A stretch of 64,000 nt of DNA from Russula earlei (Eukaryota; Basidiomycota; Agaricomycetes; Russulales; Russulaceae). Shown piece by piece: positions 12,201 through 22,628 of the stretch. Position 1 is the stretch's first letter. Each line of letters opens with the position of its first letter. A program made the position numbers and the translations under genes. Location of the stretch: positions 1 through 64,000 of the forward strand of contig JAGFNK010000231.1 in NCBI GenBank assembly GCA_025769875.1. The letters run 5' to 3'. A model generated the notes under the pieces. That model ran no database searches, had not been told where the DNA came from, and saw nothing but the letters and a program-made list of their open reading frames with translations.

Positions 12201-13327
12201 AGTCAGCCATAAGGATAATCGTGCATCTTGTATATTTCTCCATGTGCCCAGGATTCCTTCATGACTTCGATGAGGGGATGTAAGAACTGGTTGATTTCCT
12301 TGCCTGAAGGCTCGCGAGGCCCAGGGATGATGCCAACAAGGCAGAGGTTTTCGTGTTTATGCCGCATGTCTGATGGCAATAGGAGGCAGGACAGGACTAT
12401 GGAACCCACAGACGTGACCTTCCCAGCGATCTTATTATGATATGGGTTGAAGAAATCCACGGAGAGACACCACAATAGGCGAAGTTCGTCATGTTGTCCA
12501 CCTGAGAGGAAAGGTATGCCGTCTGGCCCTTTGAGTGCCCTGACGCCATCTGCGATGACGATATCATTGACAGTCCCAGTGCGCACGCGCTCTCGAGATT
12601 GTTTAAGCGCAGCCTCTACCCCTGGTCTGGACAACAGGCGTGCTACAAAGTCATGGAAGTCTTGCATAATGAAGGGATGCTTAGGTACGCCAATGCTCTT
12701 CCCATCCGGTGTTGACCCCACTCTGAGGAGGTCAAATCTACCTCGAACTTGACACGGCTCGCTGGTGCAATCATATGGATAAACTGCGATTCCATCTTCA
12801 TCTTGTGAAGGATACATGGAGCTACATGCTGGGCAGCATGCGTACGTGATAGTCTTCGGGACTCCGAGCAATTTCTGAGCAACCCTGATGTCGCTTGGAA
12901 AGGTTCGGAGGATCTGCTCATTGGTATTTGACAAGCTGGCCCTTGACTTTCTGAAGACCTCCTTAAGTGATTTGAGTCTGATGTTGCTCAACTTTTGAGT
13001 TGAGTGGTCCAGAGTGTCCTGGACAAGCAGTTCAAACAGACTTCGCAGTAGGAGTGAGTCACATTCTGCCAAGCTGCGAATGAATTCATCTGTTGCTAAC
13101 GTCAGTGTGTGCGTATGTCCACAGCTGAGATCCTCACTCGGCAGTTCTGCACCAATTATCCTCCGTGTTGAGACCAACTTGCCTGTGTCAGCAAGGAGTA
13201 CTCCTTTCAAGTCGTTCACATCCTCAATATTCTTCTGTAAGTACATCTTCAGGCCTTCCTTCATGGTCATTCCTAGTGAACCGGCTGGAAACCAGAGTGT
13301 ATTGATGGCCACCAACATTGTCTCCAT
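9278..13327 (-). pseudogene. Tnp2-type (CACTA/EnSpm-like) transposase, broken
   Basis: Read from 13327 leftward, this is the domain order of basidiomycete Tnp2 transposases. A CCPACSSMYP zinc-type motif comes first, then SVDFFNPYHNKIAGK, then VGIIPGPREPSGKEIN, which is strongly diagnostic. The downstream frame 12160-11654 has HHSVLMELEYWDP and VPVDCMHLFFIGL. Frame 11587-11332 has HGKLKADEWR. The C-terminal part resumes at 10366 and runs to 9278. Lesions: a solo LTR A (10372-11331) sits after the codons for FDIPVSLL; an in-frame TGA lies at 10179-10181 where Trp is expected (REL-stop-PTQRF); further gaps between blocks may be introns or frameshifts. The 5' end is uncertain and may extend to about 14030. 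I did not find convincing CACTA termini. Confidence 0.8.
10372..11331 (+). mobile_element. solo LTR, family A (copy 4), inside the Tnp2 gene
   Basis: 960 bp, from TGTCATGAACC to GAGTCTTGACA, flanked by the perfect target duplication GCAGC (10367-10371 and 11332-11336). It is opposite in orientation to the transposase it interrupts. The TATATAAG box lies near 11058. The transposase sequence continues on both sides. Confidence 0.93.
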
Positions 13328-14220
13328 GTTTGTTCAGTGCATTTTGATCACGTTAAGCAATGCTCTGGTAGGTGGTGATGCCAGGGCTTGACTTTTCAAT
13401 GACAGCAGTGGCCTGGCTTTGAGAAATGGCCCTCTTCTCCAGCTCAACCAAGGAATTCAGTGTTTTGGGGTCAGAAGTCATAAGTGATATTCGTCCTGGG
13501 GTGCTAATTTGATGGCATCTCGCATGCCCCTGGCGTGATCCCACATTGCGTGTGGTCCCCGACTCGTCAATGTGTGGCGATGATCCAGAAATTGTTTTGG
13601 ATTGTTCAAATGGGTCATTCTGGATGCATATGCAATGATCTGTGTTCGCATTGGGCTGTCACAAGTTTAATCAGACATGCTACGTAAGGAATATCAAAGT
13701 TGACAGCATGCCTTATTAAGATTGTGATAAGATTGTGAGGCATCAAATTCCCCATAATGCTTTTTGGTCTTATTGTTGACAAGTTTGCCGTTGCAGCCAA
13801 AGTAAGCACAGTAGCAGGCAGGCATGATGGCAATTCTATGGTGTAATGCACCTCCGTATGGTGGGTTTTAACTGCCAAATATGAAGCCATTCCTCAGTGC
13901 TATCCCTTCTTGAACGAATTGACGCCTTGTACATCAATTTTCGTGGCGATCTTGTTTCATGGGTCTCAGTTCTGCATGTCATGTACCCTAATGGGCTTCG
14001 TTGTTTCCTCTTTATCCTCTTGACGCTCATTTTCTTTTCTTATTCTCTCTAACAAATGACCAGTAACCAGGGATCATCGCAGCCCTACAACACTTCTATT
14101 GCATTACGTTTTGTCCCTTGTTCTTCGTGAGTGGTTGTATTTCTGAGCTTCAACAACAAACCAGGTAGGCGATGCTATTTAAAATATCAGTACTTCTCAC
14201 ATTAATTACTATCTTTCCCC
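13328..14220 (-). other. possible 5' exons of the Tnp2 gene, unresolved
   Basis: Minus-strand frames at 13544-13353 and 14030-13836 are open and lie upstream of the transposase in the right order. The latter starts with a basic run MSVKRIKRKQR, as in a DNA-binding N-terminus. I could not join them with in-phase introns, so their membership is a guess. Confidence 0.3.
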
Positions 14221-14380
14221 ATGCCTTGCATACGTCCTCGCTGCCATCATTGCCGCTTCCTCCCTCACTTCTTGCCGGGAACAATGAGATGCCGATTCAG
14301 TCCAGAGTTGGTTCCTCCACTGCCTCATGCCATGATGCATGTGTTCCTGACATTGGAAAATAGTCATGCCAGTGGAATGT

Positions 14381-15140
14381 CCATCTCCGCACCTCCATCG
14401 CCACTGATGCCAACAATGCCATCTTCACCACTCATACCCAAGCCCTCAGGAGAGGTCGGTTGCGTCAGACGTGGGGGATATGCACTCAAGAATGTCCTTG
14501 AGCAAGAGCACGGATGGGAAAGTGGACTCTACCCTAAAATTAGAGTATAACCAACTTGTGCAGGGCACAATTATCATGCTCAAATCTTTTCAGGAGAGAG
14601 TATGCTCTCTGGCAGACACATATTTGGACACATCAGTTCCATATTCCCTTCAAATCAAGGACAAACTTATGCTTCTCTATGAACTGGTGCGATATTTTGT
14701 CAATTGTTCAATGTAAAATTGATCATGTCAAGCAGGCTTCCACAGAATTTCCAATACTCCTCAAGTTTGAGAACAACTGGGTAGTACATGACTATCTACA
14801 TGTCTATTTGAAGAACAGCGCCCAGAAAGCCAGAAAGAATCAGCAGGATAAGGATAAGGAGCTTGCAGCTGCTGCCAAGGGCAAGGTAGAGGTGTGTACG
14901 CTGGCAACTCCTAGAGTCCATGATTCTAATCACCCGCTCAATCAGCCAATTGACTGGCAAGAGCTTTGCTGTATTGCAACAGACTTATTAGTCTGGAAGT
15001 CATCCACATGCCTACCTTTGGCCTATGTCAGATTCGACCAATGCCAATTTTATTATCTGGCAGCTTCGTTTCGATTATCTTGCTTAGATCTTATCATATG
15101 CAGGGAAGACTGCCCCATTGCGACGGCTGCCCCTGCCTGA
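14381..15140 (+). pseudogene. possible small basidiomycete gene of unknown function
   Basis: The open frame around 14465-14698 (LEYNQLVQGTIIMLKSFQER, LYELVRYF) joins in phase to 14736-15140 (ASTEFPILLKFENNWVVHDY) if a 37-nt GT..AG intron (14699-14735) is removed. A lysine-rich helix (AQKARKNQQDKDKELAAAAK) follows. The pattern of a W.V.D/HY block followed by a basic helix recalls hypothetical proteins of Agaricomycetes. The frame upstream of 14465 is out of register by one base, so the gene is either broken or has another start. It may instead be part of the transposon relic next to it. Confidence 0.4.
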
Positions 15141-15434
15141 TTTGGATCTGAGCCTGTGGCTCAAGCGGGCTCGAGCGGCTAACTAGCCCACTTAGCCACG
15201 AGCCAATCAGTGGCTTGGCTCACTCAATTCTATTCGGCTCGAGTGCATAACTCAGAAAGCATGGCAGGAACATATGAGCAGGGCGGGAGCTCAATACGTA
15301 AATCCCGCCCCCACCGTTTTTCGTTCACATCTCCTCGCAGCTCTCCATTTCGAGGTCCCTTCTCAGACATGTCTGAAGCCAAAGAAATTCTTGTTCACAG
15401 ACATGGTGGTTTTATGTCCACATCATGGTCCCCA

Positions 15435-16056
15435 TTTGGCAGAAGCGGCCAAAAGACTTATCATCATAAGCCTTTGACTTGGACTTGGAGATACAACGAA
15501 AGGCTGCGCGTCATCACACATCCTGTCCCACTGCATTCCTTGCCGGAGGTGGCAGGAGCATCACCTCGCAGCTACAATGGATGACGAAGAAAAGTCTGAA
15601 GAAGAAAAGTCGCTGGACTCTGCATATCAAGCCAGTGACCGCACCGCTTCTCGTCCTTTCCAGGGAAGGATTGATCGTCTCGAACAGGAGTGGGACAACT
15701 TCCTCGAAGAGCTCGCGGCACTGCATCAGGAACTCGGAAATGCGCAAACGAAGCTGAAGGAGAGCCTCGATGCGTGCAACGAACTACAGCACGCCCTTGT
15801 GGATCGTGCCGTCGATCAGCCACGCAAGACTGTGGGCTGCACTCCCGCCTCCCCATCATGCTCATCTGGACAGCATAAATGCCTGCACCTCGCGACCATC
15901 GCTCATCAAGACTCCTCAACCCCACTATGTCATGCAGAGCGGGACGTCATTGCCATTGACTGCGAATCTGAGCAGGATGTACCGTATGTCCCCCCTCCAC
16001 TCCCACCTATTGCTATGACTCATCGCTGCTCTGACTCCAGGACTTCACAGGATTGA
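15435..16056 (+). pseudogene. frameshifted paralogue of the CxxC/coiled-coil gene at 17156
   Basis: Translated blocks align with the gene at 17156 over its whole length. WRYNERLRVITH matches WTYNQTRRIITH; CIPCRRW matches CHVCRHL; PFQGRIDRLEQEWDNFLEEL matches PFQQRIDRLGEERDEAFKEL; DVIAIDCE matches DIIYIDCE. The first block and the CxxC block are in different frames (a one-base shift after RVITHP, near 15516), so the copy looks broken, unless an unrecognised start or splice avoids it. The C-terminus runs about 20 residues past the other copy (QDVPYVPPPLPP). The ATG at about 15586 could still give the coiled-coil part alone. The H3-like MARTKQT start is not present in this copy. Confidence 0.6.
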
Positions 16057-17155
16057 TATATGATATAGCATGTACCATAGCAGGTTGTTCATGACAATGT
16101 CAATATGTTCCATGGTTTGATACAGTCCTCGTAGATTTACTACGATATGACGCTTCAAACTTAATACATGCCATTGATATGAACTCCGTGCACTCGGCAC
16201 TATGGCCGGCAAAAGCGTACGACGTCACTGGGATCATAGATCTGCCTCAGGGCTGGCCGAACGACAAGCATTCCTGACCAGATTCACAAAACACTTTACA
16301 TACGTGAGCACGCCAGATCCAGCATTTTGCCAGGAGAATTTTGCATGAAAGCGCATATCTCCGTCATCGGGGCAATTATCGCCGCATGTGATAGGGCAAT
16401 TATCGCCGCATGGTGATAGGGCACTTACGGCCCGTCGTTCTCCCGGTTTGCACAGGCCGTGTAGTGGACAGATACTTAACCTTGCGCTCACGAATCAGGT
16501 CTCCCCTTTGTTCCACCACGAAGTCAGTGATCGTTCATATTTTGTTTGGAATCCGAATTTGTATCTCACAGCGCGTACATCGTGTTTCAGAGGCGGTCAC
16601 TGGCTAAATAGCGATGTAATGTGCTCAGGCTTCTGAGGACGGTAGTCTGCTGGGGTGGTATGTAGTGGTCGTCGCTGTGGCTAAGTGGATGTCTCATGTT
16701 TCCCAGTTCTCCCCTTCTCCTGGGTCCATATAATTGCGGCCTCACAACCCCGTGTTATTTATTTATTTGCTTGCCATTTCATACCTTAATGAGCAGGATG
16801 TTGTAAACTTACGTCTCATTGCTGATATCGATATGTGTTTTACGTATATGTGCATATGTGTTGCGTTGCACATGTGAATGGGGGGGGTATATTGGTTGAC
16901 CCCGCAAGAACGTACGTACCTCCTCATGCTGGCACTCTGATCTTCCCTGGACTCACTCTCCTCTCTCTCTCCCACAGTCGCTCGCTTGCATCTTCCCTCT
17001 CTCCCTCCATGCGTGCAGATCATACCTATTTCCTAAAAAGGAGGCCCCTGCATTTCAATAAGCATATTCCCTGACGGGCGGAGAGTCGAGCAGGCACTAA
17101 CGTAATTCCACGATTCCCTTTTTCTTTTGTCTTGTCTTTCACTCAGCTCTTATAC
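16057..17155. other. intergenic with repeat-derived promoter region
   Basis: About 16080-16550 matches 22660-22930 in several blocks: GTTCATG.CAATGTCAATA, GCATGAAAGCGCATAT, CTCCGTCATCGGGG, GCACTTACGGCCCG, the GGCCGTGTAGT module and GTGATCGTTCATAT. A G-run lies at about 16879-16886. The rest (16560-17155) has no gene that I can support. Confidence 0.6.
16455..16480 (+). promoter_or_regulatory. shared upstream module, copy 1
   Basis: GGCCGTGTAGT followed six bases later by GATACTTAAC. The same string occurs at 18050 and 22834 with one or two changes. Here it is 676 bp upstream of the start codon at 17156, farther than in the other two cases. A promoter role is inferred from its recurrence. Confidence 0.45.
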
Positions 17156-17617
17156 ATGGCCAGAACCAAACAGACTGGTCGTCCTCCCCCTCCAGTCCTA
17201 CGTTGGACTTACAACCAGACTCGTCGCATCATCACACATGGCCAACAATGTCATGTGTGCCGCCACTTGCAGTTCCATCTCGACGATCACAAGGACGACG
17301 AGTCAATGGCCTGCGCATGGGAAGCCCATGACCGTGCAGAGGCTCAGCCTTTCCAGCAACGGATTGATCGTCTCGGAGAGGAGCGCGATGAAGCTTTCAA
17401 AGAGCTCACCACTCTCCGCCAGGAGTTCGATGGTGTGCTGAGGGAACTCCAAGGTGTGCAGCAGGATCTCGACCGGCTGCGTGAGGCTGTGGACCCCGCT
17501 CCCACATCAGCATCAAGCTCATCCCGGCAGCGTAAACGCGCGCGCCTCCAGACCATCGCCTCTCCTCAAGGCCCTGCTGAGCAGGACATTATCTACATCG
17601 ACTGCGAACCCAACTAG
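17156..17617 (+). CDS. small CxxC/coiled-coil protein with histone H3-like N-terminus (153 aa)
   Basis: A single exon. The protein begins MARTKQTGR; residues 1-7 are identical to the start of histone H3, whose K4 region is read by methyltransferases and PHD or chromo readers. It then diverges into PPPPVLRW. A CHVC motif follows (about residues 35-38), possibly half of a metal site. Residues about 60-118 form a heptad-rich helix (RIDRLGEERDEAFKEL, LRELQGVQQDLDRLRE), a likely coiled coil for dimerisation. A basic RQRKRAR stretch (about 133-139) looks like a nuclear signal. The end DIIYIDCEPN resembles a SUMO-interacting motif. The TAG stop follows where the 15.4 kb paralogue has CAG and reads on, so this copy may be slightly shortened. 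Nuclear localisation and chromatin contact are inferences from the motifs. No known domain covers the whole protein. Confidence 0.65.
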   Translation: MARTKQTGRPPPPVLRWTYNQTRRIITHGQQCHVCRHLQFHLDDHKDDESMACAWEAHDRAEAQPFQQRIDRLGEERDEAFKELTTLRQEFDGVLRELQGVQQDLDRLREAVDPAPTSASSSSRQRKRARLQTIASPQGPAEQDIIYIDCEPN

Positions 17618-18190
17618 GATGTCCTGTATGTCCCCATTCCTCTTATTGTCGCTGTGACACATTACCCCTAGTTATCATTTTTCGTCCTTACCACCCATCG
17701 CGCGCTTGCGCACAGACCGTATGACGTGTCGAAGTCGCGCGCGCCTGTATGCACACGCATGCCGAGGCTGCACCTAGCGAACGGAAAGGGACTTGATTCG
17801 CTCACATGGACATTTGCTTTACCTGTCATTAAAGAACACCGTCCATAGTTGAAATGTAGTTACCAGTGCGTACGCGTGCATGCGCGTACCTCGTAGCGGC
17901 CTTACTTGTACACTCAGATAGTTCGCCTTGGATCCTCAGTGTTCGTGCCCCACAGTGAGACACTGAAATAATCTTATTATATTAGACTTGGGACTTGCTG
18001 CAATAATTCCTTCCTGTGGCCACTTCGGCCCGCGACTCCGGCTCGTAGCGGCCGTGTAGTAGACAGATACTTAACTCGCCACCTATGAACATTTCCCCTT
18101 TTTGCGTTCCACCTGGTTATACTCAATTGCGTATGTCGGAACGAAGTATGTCCCTCCGCATTCACTAATGTCCTCCAGGAAATATAGCAT
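17618..18190. other. intergenic, promoter of the Myb gene
   Basis: Contains several near-palindromic ACGCGT or GCATGC-type strings (about 17700-17890) and the shared module at 18050-18075. No gene is seen. Confidence 0.5.
18050..18075 (+). promoter_or_regulatory. shared upstream module, copy 2
   Basis: GGCCGTGTAGTAGACAGAT then ACTTAAC, ending 116 bp before the Myb start codon, a normal core-promoter distance. ATACTTAA could act as a weak TATA element. It matches the copies at 16455 and 22834. Confidence 0.5.
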
Positions 18191-19161
18191 ATGAATCAGC
18201 ATTGTACTGTATCTCCAGAGGACATACCCGAGTTCCTAGCAACACAATGGATGAGTGTCAAGCAATTCGGGGACGCTGGTGAGTGAGCTTTTGAAGTTTC
18301 TAGCCTCAGACGTGATTTTCAACTTGCTCAGGCATATCATGTCGTAAGGGTCCGTTCACTAGGGAGGAGGTAGGACAAGTTCATGCCGCATTAGGGACGT
18401 ACAAGAAGGTGCGCAATGCATTGGAATCATCATTTGTTTTGCTAACGCACTGCCGTTTAGGAAAATGACCTGGATGACGAGCAGTTGGATGATCTCATAT
18501 ACTCTTCCCAGCCTACTAATGGGTTTTGGAGCCGCATCGGTCGGTGTATACTCAAGTAATGCCAATATATGTGTTATATGTGTGCTTTAGCTCGTGCCGT
18601 GCCCCAGAGGGGGGTCAAGTCCGTCTTTTACCACGTTCGGCGTGCGCGTGATCCCCTTGCTAAAGCAGGGAAGTGGGGGGCTGCGGAGGATGAGCAGCTG
18701 CGCAGGTGAGACGTCTGTCAGTCTCCACATGTTTCCTTTCTTATCTCCCTCCTCCCAACAGAGCTGTCCAGAAGAAAGGAAATGACTGGGTTGCCGTCGC
18801 AGAATTAGTGCAGCGCTCACCGGCCGACTGTAGCGACCGGTTTCGCCAACACACACAATATCAGGGCATCAGACGGAGAGGTATGTCTCCTGATATGTGT
18901 TCTATCAAGACCTTCTGACTGCTGCATCTGTATGGAAAAGGAGCCTGGTCTTCGGAGGAGGAAGGCCAACTTCATCACGCAATTGAGGAGTTGGCCCGGG
19001 AAGGTAAATCGGACATGTCCGCTCGAGGATTTTGGGTTTCCATTTCAAAGGCCATGGGAGCGACCCGGACACCAAAGCAGTGTCAAAGCAAATGGTCTAT
19101 AATGGCACCCCATGTCAAAGAAATCCATTTCGCCTGCCTTGTCATGTTACATTCTCGATAG
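18191..19161 (+). CDS. Myb/SANT-repeat DNA-binding protein, Reb1-like (232 aa)
   Basis: Exons 18191-18278, 18332-18408, 18461-18539, 18591-18705, 18762-18880 and 18941-19161 total 699 nt with all phases consistent. SANT/Myb features are GFWSRIARAVPQRG (about residues 76-89), a full repeat starting GKWGAAEDEQLRRAVQ and ending DCSDRFRQH (about 107-150), and a third starting GAWSSEEEGQLHHAI and ending TPKQCQSKW (about 160-209). The order and the SVFYHVRRARDP linker resemble fungal Reb1 and related Pol I terminator or boundary factors, which bind specific DNA through stacked Myb repeats. At 232 residues it is much shorter than typical Reb1, and it ends soon after the third repeat. Either the C-terminus is lost or further exons were missed. 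It lies between unrelated small genes in the island. Confidence 0.75.
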
Positions 19162-19528
19162 ATGTTATGTCTCCTCATAACATGGACCGTTGCAACGAGA
19201 CAGCCGCTACCTTCCACAACAATCATGTTCGTTTTTCCGTCTCCCCCCATCATTTGCCAGTCTATCGTAACACTCCTATAATTTGAGGTCCTATCCCGTC
19301 GGACAAACGCATTGGTTGTATGCACAGTTTCTTGTACAGTGGATACTTAATGCCGGCATGAAAGAAGCCTGTAAATTTGGGATGACGACGAGGGGTCGTT
19401 ATATCTGGACAGACAGAGGCATGGGGTTGGCTGAAACAGGGATCTTGCAGTAGTGGTTTATACCCTCCGATCACTGAGCAGCTACGAGGATGATTGAACT
19501 ACCACCCGTAAATACCCTTCTTTTGCTT

Positions 19529-20425
19529 TCAACAGCCTAATGGCACCGCTTTCCAAAACAAGGCGCTTGCTAAACCACGGTCGTGAAGAGCGGGCGTCCA
19601 GCACCTTAGGAGACAGTCAGCATAGCCAACGCCACAGATCGGTATGATATTGAACCGACTTGCCTGGCACTGTCTGACGTTTAATTTTTGAGATAACCCC
19701 ACAAGATCAAGTCCACCGTCTGGCGTCAAGGGATATTCGATCTCATTCATATGTTCCAGGTCCTTTCGTTGTTCGTAAATCCTCACAAGGATGTAACTTT
19801 CCACTTTTCTTTTTTTCCTCGGCGCATCCTTCCCAAAAGGGTAGGATCGTTTGCTTGGAATTGCAATTGTGTTTGACTGACACCCAGGAGCAGACGTACA
19901 ATCAGTATTTCCGTCAGGCATCTTCTCTTGATCGTCTGTCGGTGCTGGAGTCAATGCATGCCGGACGTAGAATGTGTCGACCTCGCTGTGTGAATGCTCC
20001 GCTGCTGTGGGCTGTGTAAATCGGAAAGTGCTTGCTGGTTCATCGCTGTGTTCTTGCTGTTGATGGCCTCGGTTTTCATCGGCGATGCTCTGCTCAGAGG
20101 TGCCGTCAGGTCTTGGGAGAGTAATCACGCGTTGAGGCAAGAAATTCGGAAGTCGAATCTTCAATCTTAATTGATCCCTGTCCCTGCGACTATGCTGCCC
20201 ACGCTAGCTTCCATGGTGAATAAAGGACAAGCGACGGTGAGTTCATCTCACGTGGATCAATAGTGCATCGATATATGGCTTCTTCAGCGGGCGACTCGAG
20301 CCACCCACATCGATGCCGCGCTTGACACATAACTCCTGTAGTACAGGAATACTGTATCGTTTGAGGGTCTTCTCGGTCGGATCGTGTTGCCGAAGAGCAC
20401 GCTCGGCGTGGTCGATCGTATACAT
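19529..20425 (-). CDS. SAP-like domain protein, unknown (279 aa)
   Basis: Two exons, 20425-20252 and 20194-19529, joined in phase by a 57-nt GT..AG intron. The first exon holds a SAP-like helix-turn-helix: RYSIPVLQELCVKRGIDVGG then RPLKKPYIDALLIH (about residues 23-58). SAP motifs bind AT-rich or scaffold DNA in chromatin proteins; here the fit rests on the L..LC..RG..V.G..K pattern. The second exon is low-complexity and polar, then has a basic DAPRKKRKVES stretch that is a good nuclear signal. Its C-terminal part has no motif I recognise. A nuclear role is inferred. It is the only minus-strand gene of the island and faces away from the F-box gene, so 20426-20925 may be a shared promoter region. 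Confidence 0.6.
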
Positions 20426-20925
20426 TGATAAAACCTCATGGTAAGTATGGACCTTTTATTACGCAGTCTGACGCTCAGACCCACTAATGATCTCACCTCT
20501 AAGCGTAAGGGACCGCCCTATAGGCGCCCACGGCGAGAACAATTATCCCCAAAGTTAGTGCCGCTCTCATGAACATGCGTGCTGGGTGATACCCTTCTCT
20601 CCTCGACAGTGCTGCAAAAGGGCACTGTGTTCTATGCTTTTGAGAAGTACACGTAAGAATGTCTTCTATCTCTTCCCAAACGCGCTAACTGTTGGTCGCT
20701 CGTCATCGTGCTTGTTGGCGATAACAATTATCCTCGTCGTGTGATAATGACTCGTTTCTCCCTAACCAATTACGACGAGCTGCCGATGTATACGCATATG
20801 CGTCTCGATCTCCCGAATATACAGTTTGAGCCCACAATAGTACCTGCACCTTCTCAAGGTATTTAAACCCATGGAGACCATGACGGTGACAATCGCCTCT
20901 GTATCACAACAACCCGATCGCAAGC
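20426..20925. other. divergent promoter region
   Basis: 500 bp between the start codons of the SAP-like gene (minus) and the F-box gene (plus). It holds two direct AACAATTATCC strings (about 20539 and 20723). No ORF of interest. Confidence 0.45.
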
Positions 20926-22628
20926 ATGGTATTGAACCCTTCATTGCTTAATCCCCTTCGCCATTCGACTGCAGTCAAACGACGAGGGAATACTGTGTCA
21001 CCACCACCATCACCACCACGCAATTGCAAACGTCACCGGGTGAGCCTCTGTGCCAATGCGTATGTCTGACTGTCCTCCGCTCATAAACCCAACAGTTGGA
21101 GCGCCCACCAGACGGAAATGAGCGGAAACGGCGCTTTTGCTCATCAACCGATTGTAATCGTTGGAAGGCAGTTAAGAGACGCCGAGTACAGCAGCATCAA
21201 ACACACCTTGTACGCTGACCGTTCATGCAAATTTCCATTCCGTAACAACTTTTGTAGTGCACAGGGATCCAGGACATGCCTGTCGAACTACTTCTTATGA
21301 TTTCCACCCATCTGGACAATGACGATCTTCGAACATTGGTACTTGCTTCACGATCCATAGGTCGATCGCTCTTACCAGAGTACTTGCACCGCTGTGGGCT
21401 TGAGGCGAACGACACAAGTGAAGGGGGCTCAGAAGTGACACTACATGAACCGAGCGGATATGCGTCTCTTGGACTGTGGTCTGCTATTCACACCTTCAAA
21501 CCCCCCGAAAAGATGTTCTGTTCCATCCCTTGCTCCCCACTGGAGGCCCGAACTGCGATGAGATTCCTTACCCGTTTCCTTATCGAGCCTTCAAATACGC
21601 GCAATCTTCGGGATTTCCACCTTCTTCTCCATGGGTCCGATCCGCTTCTGCTGGCCTCTGGGTTCATCAAAATGCACCAACTGTTTAACACCCTACCACT
21701 CACACGACTGCACTTCGCAGGATTCGGTTCTGTGGATTGTCTTCCTTCCTCCATCGCCTTACGAAGCGGAGCATGCAGCTCTCACACAATTAATTTACTT
21801 GATATTTCATCTGATTACGCCTTCGCTCCCGGAATCGCGGAAACCACGATGGGGATTCTCAAGCACTCACCTATCGAGTCCCTGTTCCTTTGCATAGTAT
21901 CTTTGAAACCCTCCCACTGGACCGCTTTACTTGGCGAGCTCAACATGACATCTCTCGAGAAACTCGTTCTCGAAGGGGATATCCCAGGGCCAGCGCTCAT
22001 TCGTTTTCTAACCAAGCACAAGGGCCTTAAGAGCATCCGTATCCAATGCAACGTGCCATTGGACCGCATTCGACCTAGCCGTCAGCCTTTCCTACCCAAT
22101 CTTCTGACCCTTTGTGCTCCATTGGGGATTTGCTGTGACATTGGAGAGCGACTGGGTAACTCGACAAGCCTTTACAACCTAGAAGTGGAAATGAGCCAAT
22201 TCCAACCGCATGATCCTACCTTTCTTCGTCTCTTGCAAATCGTGAGCCATTTCCAGAACCTCGACCATCTTGGGCTTCGAATTTTGCCGACTTTGCCATC
22301 TGCCTCACCGCATACAAACCTGAGCCACTATGATAGTGATGGTTACCCAACTCGTGAGCTAAGACAGATCCGCACTCTGAGTTGGTTCCTGAACCAGGCT
22401 TGCTTATCACATAGAGATATGGTATGACCTTACCACATTTTCGTCTTCCATGTCTTACCCATATAACAGGACATCATGTGTGCCTATGTACGATCCTTTC
22501 CGATGGTAGAAAGGGTTTATTGGGAAGATGCGGGCGGTAAGTTGGGGACGGATGTCCTTGATGCACTACGTAGGGCAGCAAAGCCCACGCTTCATACTGT
22601 CATTACCGAATTGCGTGGTCTCTCTTAG
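20926..22628 (+). CDS. F-box protein with leucine-rich tail (516 aa)
   Basis: Exons 20926-21039, 21096-21209, 21258-22421 and 22470-22628 total 1551 nt, with every junction at phase 0. The first two exons encode a basic, proline-rich N-terminus (PPPSPPRNCKRH, AVKRRRVQQH) that may target the nucleus. The F-box-like helix set follows at about residues 83-120 (MPVELLLMISTHL, DDLRTLVLASRSIGRSLLPE). The remaining 390 residues carry spaced leucine motifs such as LTRLHFAGF, SLEKLVLEGDI, NLLTLCAPLG and NLDHLGLRIL, as in fungal F-box proteins with degenerate LRRs. F-box proteins link substrates to SCF ubiquitin ligases; the substrate here is unknown. A shorter start at 21276 also gives a full F-box, but the upstream exons splice cleanly, so I prefer the longer model. 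No lesions seen. Confidence 0.75.

Noticed and set aside
15143..15245. GAGCC/GGCTC-rich palindromic stretch
   Set aside because: Several short inverted GGCTCGAG or GAGCC strings are present but no defined terminal repeats, duplication or second copy in the window.
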